This document shows positions 6,848-12,445 of a stretch of DNA of 12,445 nt, one piece after another. The notes beneath the pieces are model-generated. The model made no database searches. It was not told the DNA's origin and saw nothing but the letters and a program-made list of their open reading frames with translations. Source of the DNA: Massilia sp. GTDB taxonomy: Bacteria > Pseudomonadota > Gammaproteobacteria > Burkholderiales > Burkholderiaceae_D. Location: NCBI GenBank assembly GCA_028291845.1, contig JAQGNM010000112.1:1-12445 (forward strand), in the 5' to 3' direction. The first letter of the stretch is position 1, and each line of letters starts with the position of its first letter. The position numbers and the translations under genes were made by a program.

Positions 6848-8041
6848 ATGAAACTGGTCGAACCGATCATCGCATTTCACGCCGAATTACAGCAGATCCG
6901 CCGCGACATTCACGCCCATCCAGAACTGTGTTACGAAGAACAACGCACTGCCGACGTTGTGGCCGCCAAGCTCACGGAATGGGGCATTCCGGTGGTACGC
7001 GGCCTGGGCATCACCGGCGTGGTCGGCATTCTTAAGCGCGGCAGTTCGACCCGGGCCATCGGCTTGCGCGCCGACATGGATGCGTTGCCGATGCACGAGG
7101 TGAACAGTTTTGCGCATGCTTCCAAACACCCCGGCAAGATGCACGCCTGCGGCCACGACGGCCACACCGCCATGCTGCTGGGCGCGGCGCACCACCTGGC
7201 CGCCCACGGCAATTTCGACGGCACCGTCTACCTGATTTTTCAACCGGCCGAAGAGGGCGGCGCCGGGGCGCGCCGCATGATCGAGGACGGCTTGTTTGAA
7301 CAATTTCCCATGGACGCCGTGTACGGCATGCACAACTGGCCCGGCATGGAACAGGGCAGCTTCGGCGTGGTGGCCGGGCCGATGATGGCGTCGAGTAACG
7401 AGTTCAAGGTCACCGTGCGCGGCAAGGGCGCTCACGCCGCGCAGCCGCATCGCGGCGTCGACCCGGTGATGGTGGCGGTGCAGATTGCGCAAAGTTGGCA
7501 GACCATCATCTCACGCGAAAAAAGCCCGCTCGACACGGCGGTTTTGTCGATCACCCAGATCCACGCCGGCAGCGCCACCAACGTGATTCCCGATGAAGCC
7601 GTGATGATCGGCACCGTGCGCACCTTCAGCACCGAGGTCCTCGACCTGATCGAGCAGCGCATGCACGATATCGCCAGCCACACCGCCGCCGGTTTTCGCG
7701 CCAGTGTCGATTTCAGCTTTAAACGCAATTACCCGCCGCTGGTCAATCATGCGGCAGAGACCGCTATCGCCATTGCAGCGATGCAGGCGGTGGCGGGCGC
7801 CGAACGGGTCGATACCAAGGTCGAGCCGACCATGGGCGCCGAGGACTTCGCTTTCATGTTGCAGGCGAAACCTGGCTGCTATGTATTTATCGGCAATGGC
7901 GAGGGGGAGCACCGCGATGGCGGCCATGGACTCGGGCCATGTCAGTTGCATAACGGCAGCTACGATTTTAATGACAAGCTGTTGCCGGTCGGCGCCAGTT
8001 ACTGGGTGCGGCTGGCCGAGATGAGCCTGGCGGGGGCCTGA
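6848..8041 (+). CDS. M20 family metal-dependent amidohydrolase (397 aa)
   Basis: This belongs to the peptidase M20D / hippurate hydrolase - N-acyl-amino-acid amidohydrolase family, which removes acyl groups from N-acylated amino acids (or the amino acid from an auxin-type conjugate) with two metal ions. Expected residues are present: DMDALPM (76-82), metal ligands C101 and H103 in HACGHDGH, the catalytic/metal pair E135-E136 in FQPAEEGG, H162 in GMHNWPG, the dimerisation-domain motif GAHAAQPHRGVDP, and H368 in LHNGSYDFND. Length is typical and no signal peptide is seen, so it is cytoplasmic. I chose ATG 6848 because GGAG lies 6 nt upstream and the family begins just before its HAHPEL motif; the open frame extends 51 codons further upstream without homologous features. 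It is divergent from the oxidoreductase and stops 3 bp from the convergent dehydrogenase. The exact substrate cannot be told. Confidence 0.93.
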   Translation: MKLVEPIIAFHAELQQIRRDIHAHPELCYEEQRTADVVAAKLTEWGIPVVRGLGITGVVGILKRGSSTRAIGLRADMDALPMHEVNSFAHASKHPGKMHACGHDGHTAMLLGAAHHLAAHGNFDGTVYLIFQPAEEGGAGARRMIEDGLFEQFPMDAVYGMHNWPGMEQGSFGVVAGPMMASSNEFKVTVRGKGAHAAQPHRGVDPVMVAVQIAQSWQTIISREKSPLDTAVLSITQIHAGSATNVIPDEAVMIGTVRTFSTEVLDLIEQRMHDIASHTAAGFRASVDFSFKRNYPPLVNHAAETAIAIAAMQAVAGAERVDTKVEPTMGAEDFAFMLQAKPGCYVFIGNGEGEHRDGGHGLGPCQLHNGSYDFNDKLLPVGASYWVRLAEMSLAGA

Positions 8042-8044
8042 CGC

Positions 8045-8944
8045 TTACGGCAGGCGGTCCGGGGCGCTGCCAAGGCGGTGGCCGGGGTTGACCTGCTCGA
8101 GAGCCAGCAATGCCGCGCTCTGGTCGGCTGCCGGGTAGCGCTCGCCGATCGAGGCATAGTGCTCGGTGACCAGTGCCGCCAGCGGCAGGGCAACGCCGGC
8201 GCCGGCCGCCGCCGCCAGTACATTGTGCAGGTCCTTGAGCTGGCTTTTGACTTGGCCTCCCGGCAGGAAATTACGGTCCAACATGCGCTGGCCGTGTACT
8301 TCCAAAAGCCGGCTTTCGGCGAAGCCGCCGCGCAATGCGGTGCGCACGGCGGCCGGGTCGGCGCCGGCCGCCTGGGCCAACAATAGGGCTTCGGCAATCA
8401 AATCCAGGGTGCCGCCGACAATCAACTGATTGCACAGCTTGGCGACCTGGCCGCTGCCGGCCGGGCCCACCAGGGTCGGGCGCCCCATCGCCGACAGCAG
8501 CGGCGCTACCTGCTCAAAATCGGCTTGGGCGCCGCCCGCCATGATCGCCAGGGTAGCAGCCTCGGCGCCCAGCACGCCGCCGGACACCGGCGCATCCATG
8601 AAACGCACCGCGACGCCGGCCAGCTGTTGGTGAAATTGCAGCGCTTCCGCTTGCTGGGTGGAACTCATATCGATCCACAGGGCGCCCGCCGCCAGATGTG
8701 CCTGCGCGGCAGTAATGACCTGGCCAACGATGTTGCCGTCTTCCAGCATCGAGATCACGATATCGGCGCCGGCGACGGCATCGCCCAAGTCGGCATGCGC
8801 GCTGATGCCGTCGCCGGTGATAGCCTGCGCCTTCGCAAACGTGCGATTCCATACGCGCAGCGACTGACAGCTGGCGGCCAGGCGGGTCGCCATCGGTTTA
8901 CCCATCAGGCCGATGCCGAGAAATGTGATTACGGGGGAAGTCAT
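8045..8944 (-). CDS. NAD(P)-dependent beta-hydroxyacid dehydrogenase (299 aa)
   Basis: This belongs to the 3-hydroxyisobutyrate dehydrogenase family, which also includes tartronate-semialdehyde reductases (GarR/GlxR). It should oxidise a beta-hydroxyacid or reduce the semialdehyde with NAD(P). The Rossmann motif is G10-x-G12-x-x-G15 (LGIGLMGKPMA). The substrate motif DAPVSGG is at 117-123, and the catalytic lysine K169 lies in GSGQVAKLCNQ. The KLxNQ form resembles GarR-type proteins more than the KICNN form of mammalian 3-hydroxyisobutyrate dehydrogenase; that comparison is from memory. The length is normal. The ATG at 8944 has a strong AAGGAG site 5 nt upstream. It has no valine-degradation or glycerate-pathway neighbours here, so the substrate stays open. 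Confidence 0.92.
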   Translation of the reverse strand: MTSPVITFLGIGLMGKPMATRLAASCQSLRVWNRTFAKAQAITGDGISAHADLGDAVAGADIVISMLEDGNIVGQVITAAQAHLAAGALWIDMSSTQQAEALQFHQQLAGVAVRFMDAPVSGGVLGAEAATLAIMAGGAQADFEQVAPLLSAMGRPTLVGPAGSGQVAKLCNQLIVGGTLDLIAEALLLAQAAGADPAAVRTALRGGFAESRLLEVHGQRMLDRNFLPGGQVKSQLKDLHNVLAAAAGAGVALPLAALVTEHYASIGERYPAADQSAALLALEQVNPGHRLGSAPDRLP

Positions 8945-8949
8945 GCGGG

Positions 8950-8955
8950 CTCCTT
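8950..8955 (-). promoter_or_regulatory. Ribosome binding site of the dehydrogenase
   Basis: The minus strand carries AAGGAG 5 nt before the ATG at 8944, the strongest Shine-Dalgarno sequence in the window. It fixes the start. Confidence 0.7.
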
Positions 8956-8967
8956 GTCGAGCCTCAG

Positions 8968-9006
8968 ATTGTAGCGCGGACGCCCGTATCGGGAACCCGG
9001 TACAAT
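8968..9006. promoter_or_regulatory. Divergent promoter region, dehydrogenase / lipid A deacylase
   Basis: Two TACAAT hexamers face away from each other: one on the minus strand (8973-8968), 24 bp before the dehydrogenase ATG, and one on the plus strand (9001-9006), 43 bp before the deacylase ATG. Between them lie overlapping short inverted repeats, CCCG-TAT-CGGG (8983-8993) and CGGG-AA-CCCG (8990-8999). Neither -10 has a good -35. The repeats could be an operator shared by both genes. Confidence 0.35.
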
Positions 9007-9048
9007 GCGAAGCTCTTATCTGAACTGCATTCTTACCTCGGAAACCCC

Positions 9049-9603
9049 ATGTTCATTACCAAATTCATCGCCCGCTCAGTCCTGGTGCTCGGCGCCGTTT
9101 TCGCTGCCCAGTCCGCCTTTGCGCAAGATCTCGTCGATTCCGTCGCCCTCGAAGCGGGCGCTGGCGCCAAAGTACAAATGATCCGCATCAGCGCCCAGAA
9201 AAACTGGGACCGCGCCTGGTTCGAATCGAACGGCAGCCACTTGTCAGGTTACTGGGACGCCAACCTGGCCCAGTGGCGCGGCAACGCCTACCAAAACGTC
9301 TCCGGGCAGCACCAGAACATCACGGTCGTCAACTTGACGCCGGTATTTCGCTATGAAGCCAGCAACAAGCTCGGCTGGTATGCCGAGGGCGGCATCGGCG
9401 TCAGCCTGCTGTCGAAACTGTATGACAACGACGACAACCGCCTGTCGACCCACTTCCAGTTCGGCGACCACCTGGGCGCCGGTTATGTATTCGCCAATAA
9501 ATGGGAACTGGGCGCCAAGATCCAGCATTACTCGAACGGCGGCTACAAGAAGCCAAACAGCGGCGTGAACTGGTTTGTCGTCAAGCTGGCCCGCCCCTTT
9601 TAA
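9049..9603 (+). CDS. PagL-like lipid A 3-O-deacylase (acyloxyacyl hydrolase), 184 aa
   Basis: This is an outer-membrane beta-barrel protein of the acyloxyacyl hydrolase / PagL family, which removes the 3-O-linked acyl chain from lipid A. A Sec signal peptide ends AFA|QD (cleavage after A25), and the mature protein ends in Phe184, the usual terminal residue for barrel insertion. The active-site strand reads QHYSNGGYKKPNSGVNW (159-175). H160 and S162 correspond to H126 and S128 of Pseudomonas PagL; N163 and N170 correspond to its N129 and N136. The triad Glu140 position falls on N174, so the acidic member is missing at the expected place. Length is typical for PagL precursors. Lipid A deacylation alters envelope permeability and immune recognition. 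It is divergent from the dehydrogenase with no envelope-gene neighbours. Family assignment is firm; catalytic activity is less certain because of N174. Confidence 0.85.
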   Translation: MFITKFIARSVLVLGAVFAAQSAFAQDLVDSVALEAGAGAKVQMIRISAQKNWDRAWFESNGSHLSGYWDANLAQWRGNAYQNVSGQHQNITVVNLTPVFRYEASNKLGWYAEGGIGVSLLSKLYDNDDNRLSTHFQFGDHLGAGYVFANKWELGAKIQHYSNGGYKKPNSGVNWFVVKLARPF

Positions 9604-9661
9604 GTTTTTTCCGTCCGCGTAGGGGCGCGTTCGCTTGACGTCATCGCCGCCGGTTTTATGT

Positions 9662-9667
9662 GACAAT
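9662..9667 (+). promoter_or_regulatory. Candidate extended -10 box for the MFS exporter
   Basis: The sequence TGTGACAAT gives a TGn extension followed by GACAAT, with the end of the hexamer 6 bp before the ATG at 9674. A start site 7 nt downstream would fall on the ATG itself, giving a leaderless mRNA; this fits the absence of a Shine-Dalgarno site. No good -35 is present at 17 bp, as is common for extended -10 promoters. Confidence 0.35.
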
Positions 9668-9673
9668 CGGCCG

Positions 9674-11110
9674 ATGACCAGAACCGCCTCCATCAAGACT
9701 TATTTGCCGTGGGTGGTTGCTACCGCGCTCTTCATGGAGCAGCTCGACGCGACCATCGTCAACACCGCCATCCCAAGTATCGCCGCCGACCTGCATGTCA
9801 CGCCCTTGAGCTTGAAGTCGGTGGTCACCAGCTACATTCTCAGCCTGGCTGTCGGCATTCCCATCAGCGGCTGGATCGCCGACCGTTTCGGCACCCGCCG
9901 CGTGTTCGGCATCGCCATCGCCATTTTTACCATTGCCTCGGTGCTGTGCGGACTATCGCTCAATCCCACCATGATGACGGCGGCGCGCCTGCTGCAGGGC
10001 ATCGGCGGCGCCATGATGATGCCTGTCGGCAGGTTGGCGATTATCCGCACCTTTCCAAAATCGGAGCTACTCGGGGCGATGAATTTCGTCATCATCCCGG
10101 CCTTGATTGGGCCCTTGCTCGGCCCGACCTTGGGCGGATTGATCGTTCATTGGATCTCCTGGCGGGCAATCTTTTTTGTCAACGTGCCGGTCGGGCTGAT
10201 CGCCCTGTACTTGGTATGGAAATACATGCCGGACTACAAAGGTACCGAGCGGCGGCCGCTCGATGTGGTCGGGATGATCTTGTTCAGTTGCGGCACCGCC
10301 TTGCTGTCCTGGCTGCTGGAAGTGTTTGGCGAGCACACCCTCGAGCCGATGACGGCGCTGCTGATGCTGGTGGTGTCGGTCAGCCTGCTGGTCGCTTACG
10401 GCTGGCATGCCAGCGGTATCGAGTATCCGCTGCTGCGCCTGACACTGTTTAAGATTCGCACATTCAGGACGGCGGTACTGGGCGGCTTTGCAACCCGCCT
10501 TGGGGTAGGCGGCCTGCCGTTTCTGTTGCCGCTGATGTACCAGGTCGGCCTTGGTTTGCCGGCGTGGAAATCGGGCCTGCTGATGATGCCGACGGCGTTG
10601 GCGGCGATGGGCATGAAATTGATCTCGCCACGCCTGCTGGCCCGCTTCGGCTACCGCCAGGTGCTGATCGTCAACACCGTCTTCATCGGCATTACCATCG
10701 GCCTGTTTTCGATCGTCAAGGCCGGCACCCCGCTGTACATGATCGTCATGCTCAGCCTGATGCAGGGTTTCTTCAATTCGCTACAGTTTTCCAGCATGAA
10801 CACCCTCGCCTATGCCGATGTCGCCCAGCCGGACTCGAGCATGGCCAGCACGATATCCAGCTCCTTTCAGCAGTTGTCGATGAGTTTCGGCTTGGCTGCC
10901 GGCAGCTTGGTGGCAGGATACTACCTGGGCGCAGTGCCGCAGACCAACCAGGGCATGGTCACCAGCGCCTTGCATAGCGCCTTTGTCGCCCTGTCCGTGG
11001 TAACAATCCTGTCCTCGCTGGCGTTCTGGACGTTGAAGCGTAATGACGGCGAGAGCATCAGCAAGGGTAGCAAGGTGGCGCCCGCCGAGCCGGTGCCGGC
11101 CAGCACCTGA
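9674..11110 (+). CDS. MFS exporter, DHA2 (14-TM) family, HsrA-like (478 aa)
   Basis: This is a drug:H+ antiporter-2 type major facilitator transporter of the inner membrane, expected to export a small molecule using the proton gradient. The DHA2 motif LDATIVNTAIP is at 24-34 in TM1, and motif A GWIADRFGTRR at 66-76 follows TM2. GGAMMMPVGRLAIIR and the GPLLGPTLGG segment (motif C region, TM5) follow. Hydrophobic segments continue to FWTLKR near 463, with a hydrophilic tail. By eye it resembles E. coli HsrA (YieO) in length and in these stretches. I start at ATG 9674; the open frame also contains a TTG at 9635, but the family begins close to TM1. There is no membrane-fusion partner or linked regulator in the window. 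It is convergent with the peroxidase, 18 bp between stops. The substrate is unknown. Confidence 0.92.
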   Translation: MTRTASIKTYLPWVVATALFMEQLDATIVNTAIPSIAADLHVTPLSLKSVVTSYILSLAVGIPISGWIADRFGTRRVFGIAIAIFTIASVLCGLSLNPTMMTAARLLQGIGGAMMMPVGRLAIIRTFPKSELLGAMNFVIIPALIGPLLGPTLGGLIVHWISWRAIFFVNVPVGLIALYLVWKYMPDYKGTERRPLDVVGMILFSCGTALLSWLLEVFGEHTLEPMTALLMLVVSVSLLVAYGWHASGIEYPLLRLTLFKIRTFRTAVLGGFATRLGVGGLPFLLPLMYQVGLGLPAWKSGLLMMPTALAAMGMKLISPRLLARFGYRQVLIVNTVFIGITIGLFSIVKAGTPLYMIVMLSLMQGFFNSLQFSSMNTLAYADVAQPDSSMASTISSSFQQLSMSFGLAAGSLVAGYYLGAVPQTNQGMVTSALHSAFVALSVVTILSSLAFWTLKRNDGESISKGSKVAPAEPVPAST

Positions 11111-11128
11111 TGTTCTGGGTCGGCAGCG

Positions 11129-12130
11129 CTACTTGAGACGGCGTTCGAGCGACTCGGCGTAGGCGCGCGTGCGCGCAGCAATCATCGGATCGGCCGCTTC
11201 GATGCCATCGGGTAGCTCGTCGGGCATGAATACCACCGTGCGCTCGCGCATCCCGGCGTCATCGGCGGCGCCCCTGATCGTCAAGACTCCCAGGTCGACC
11301 AGCTCGCGCGCTTCCGGCCAGGCGACACTTGGGTCTTCGAGTACGTCGTCAGGTCCTGCCAGTTGCAGTTGCAAGCGCATCTGCACCGGCCCCATGGCAA
11401 GTTGCGCGTCCATTTGCTTGCGCAGATAGTCGGCCGCGGCACTGGCCTGCGTCGCAGCGCTTATATATTGCGCTGTTCCCAGCGGCACCATGCGATAGCG
11501 TCCATGACTGATCTCGCCTGCCGCATTGGTGAATTTAAAAGTGTTGACGCCGAAGTACGGTTGCGTGATGAAACTGGACGGCGCCGGTTTTAGTGCTGCA
11601 AGGTACGCTTTCGCCGGCGGGTGCAAGTCGGCATAGCGCTCGAGCGGCGTCGGGCGGGCAGCGCCGGCTGGACTGTTTCCCATCGCGGTCAGGAAATCGA
11701 CGAAGTCGGCCGCCGTGGCCGAGGGGAATCCATTAAAAGAATGCATGACCAGGTCGGTTTCACGATCACCGGCCAGCATGAACTTGAGCGACAGGCCGTA
11801 AGGCGCGGCACCGGGTGCAGCGTCCGGGATGTCCGGGATGCCGCCGAAAGTCGAAAAGCGCACCAGCACCGGCGTCGCCGCCACGGCGAAATGGGGGGCC
11901 CGGCTAATGATGGCGGCGCCGGGCGCGGGCGTAAAGGTGGCCGTGAGCAGCGTACCGTGCGCGTGGTTCGCGCGAAATGTGGAGTGTGCTCCGAATACGC
12001 CGTTGAGCGCATTGACCATGGTTGCCGAACTTGGCTGCGACTGCTGCTGCGACTGGGCCGGCGCCGGGACAATGTAAGCGAGAAGCGTCGCTGCGCAGAA
12101 AACAAAACGGCATGGTAAACGGCGCTGCAT
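11129..12130 (-). CDS. Periplasmic catalase-family haem peroxidase, SrpA-like (333 aa)
   Basis: This is a small catalase-related peroxidase, much shorter than true catalases (about 480 or more residues). It probably uses haem to reduce peroxides in the periplasm. A Sec signal peptide ends near PAPA|Q (after A25). Catalase landmarks are in order: distal His H56 in RANHAHG, VRFSTFGG (90-97) matching the haem-facing Arg-Phe-Ser segment, distal Asn N133 in SFNGFP, NTFKFTNAAGE (196-206), and the proximal haem ligand Y324 in R-x3-Y (RTRAYAESLERR). Homologs are often paired with a cytochrome b561 gene; none is visible on either side, since a convergent exporter lies downstream and an rRNA operon upstream. 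The start at 12130 has only a weak GGAA-like site. Family assignment is strong; the physiological substrate and electron donor are not known. Confidence 0.9.
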   Translation of the reverse strand: MQRRLPCRFVFCAATLLAYIVPAPAQSQQQSQPSSATMVNALNGVFGAHSTFRANHAHGTLLTATFTPAPGAAIISRAPHFAVAATPVLVRFSTFGGIPDIPDAAPGAAPYGLSLKFMLAGDRETDLVMHSFNGFPSATAADFVDFLTAMGNSPAGAARPTPLERYADLHPPAKAYLAALKPAPSSFITQPYFGVNTFKFTNAAGEISHGRYRMVPLGTAQYISAATQASAAADYLRKQMDAQLAMGPVQMRLQLQLAGPDDVLEDPSVAWPEARELVDLGVLTIRGAADDAGMRERTVVFMPDELPDGIEAADPMIAARTRAYAESLERRLK

Positions 12131-12218
12131 AAAACGATTCCGACTGCATTTGGCAAAAAAGCGATCATCGGAATGCGCGCTTGGCGAGGCGCAGGATCAT
12201 AACTGCCTGCATGACAAT

Positions 12219-12247
12219 GATATACGTAAATGCATACGTAAAAACAA
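12219..12247 (-). promoter_or_regulatory. Candidate promoter of the catalase-family peroxidase
   Basis: The minus strand shows TTGTTT (12247-12242), a 17-bp spacer and TATATC (12224-12219). The -35 matches consensus at three positions and the -10 at four. It lies 88 bp before the ATG. One ACGTAAA box lies mostly in the spacer and another starts at the edge of the -10, so a bound regulator would act directly on this promoter. Confidence 0.4.
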
Positions 12248-12283
12248 ACAGGCAAACGTAAAATAAACGTCGCCAGACGTAAA
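12224..12283. repeat. ACGTAAA box array upstream of the peroxidase
   Basis: ACGTAAA occurs at 12224-12230, 12236-12242, 12256-12262 and 12277-12283, with a degenerate ACGT at 12267-12270. Starts are 12, 20, 11 and 10 bp apart, close to one or two helical turns. The first two lie in self-complementary TACGTA hexamers (12223-12228 and 12235-12240). The region is AT-rich against a GC-rich background and lies between the rRNA terminator and the peroxidase start. Confidence 0.6.
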
Positions 12284-12317
12284 AAAACCCCGATGCTCAT
12301 CGAGCACCGGGGTTTTT
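12281..12317 (-). terminator. rRNA operon terminator
   Basis: The minus strand has an 11-bp stem CCCCGGTGCTC / GAGCATCGGGG, including one G-U pair, with a 3-nt GAT loop. It is followed by seven T and preceded by five A. It starts about 10 nt after the 5S rRNA gene. The A-run gives it a T-run on the plus strand too, so it may work in both directions. Confidence 0.9.
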
Positions 12318-12327
12318 CACTATAACT

Positions 12328-12443
12328 AGCCTGACGATAACCTACTTTCACACTGGTTGCAGCACTATCATCGGCGTAATATCGTTTCACGGTCCTGTTC
12401 GGGATGGGAAGGGGTGGTACCGATTTACTATGGTCATCAGGCA
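12328..12443 (-). rRNA. rrf: 5S ribosomal RNA
   Basis: The minus strand reads TGCCTGATGACC at the 5' end and ends GTCAGGCT. It includes the conserved ACCCCTTCCCATCCCGAACA loop and the GCCGATGATAGTG segment typical of betaproteobacterial 5S. The terminal stem pairs GCCTGA with TCAGGC. An internal helix pairs GTAAATCG with CGATATTAC, leaving one unpaired A as at A66 in E. coli. The gene appears complete at about 116 nt. The 23S gene should lie just beyond the right edge, transcribed toward this window. Confidence 0.93.
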
Positions 12444-12445
12444 TA

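Noticed and set aside
9592..9627. Possible terminator after the PagL-like gene
   Set aside because: A 7-bp CGCCCCT/AGGGGCG pairing exists, but with a 22-nt loop, the T-run lies inside the loop rather than after the stem.
9658..9663. ATG-TGA minimal upstream frame before the MFS gene
   Set aside because: It overlaps the likely -10 region, has no ribosome site, and such six-base matches are common by chance.
11689..12444. 251-codon minus-strand frame overlapping the peroxidase start and the 5S gene
   Set aside because: It runs through the 5S rRNA, the terminator and an alternative frame of the peroxidase; no protein-like motifs.

Overview
The window looks like chromosomal DNA of a GC-rich betaproteobacterium, most likely in the Oxalobacteraceae (Massilia/Duganella/Janthinobacterium type). 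This rests on the 5S rRNA sequence at the right edge, the high-GC codon use and the overall protein types. It is inference from recall, not from a search. Apart from short intergenic regions the window is fully coding. I see no insertion sequence, phage gene, CRISPR array or tRNA.

Left part (1-6683), all on the minus strand. Transcription runs right to left: an uncharacterised bis-MGD molybdopterin oxidoreductase, a zinc-metallopeptidase-like lipoprotein whose start overlaps the oxidoreductase stop in ATGA, and then two tandem long-chain fatty-acid-CoA ligases. A rho-independent terminator separates the two ligases, and the second one runs off the left edge of the window. The ligases activate fatty acids for beta-oxidation or lipid synthesis.

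Middle part (6684-9603). A plus-strand M20 amidohydrolase is divergent from the oxidoreductase; a 12-bp sequence is repeated three times in the shared upstream region. It converges, with 3 bp between stop codons, on a minus-strand beta-hydroxyacid dehydrogenase of the 3-hydroxyisobutyrate/tartronate-semialdehyde reductase type. That gene is divergent from a secreted PagL-like lipid A 3-O-deacylase, which keeps the His and Ser of the triad but has Asn where the acidic residue is expected.

Right part (9604-12445). A 14-TM DHA2-type MFS exporter related to HsrA (plus) converges on a periplasmic SrpA-like catalase-family haem peroxidase (minus). Upstream of the peroxidase lies an AT-rich control region with repeated ACGTAAA/TACGTA boxes, then the terminator and 5S rRNA gene of an rRNA operon that enters from the right on the minus strand.

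No single new multi-gene system stands out; these are mostly ordinary metabolic and envelope genes. The items most worth a second look are the coupled oxidoreductase/lipoprotein pair, the two short repeat arrays in promoters, and the altered PagL-like active site.
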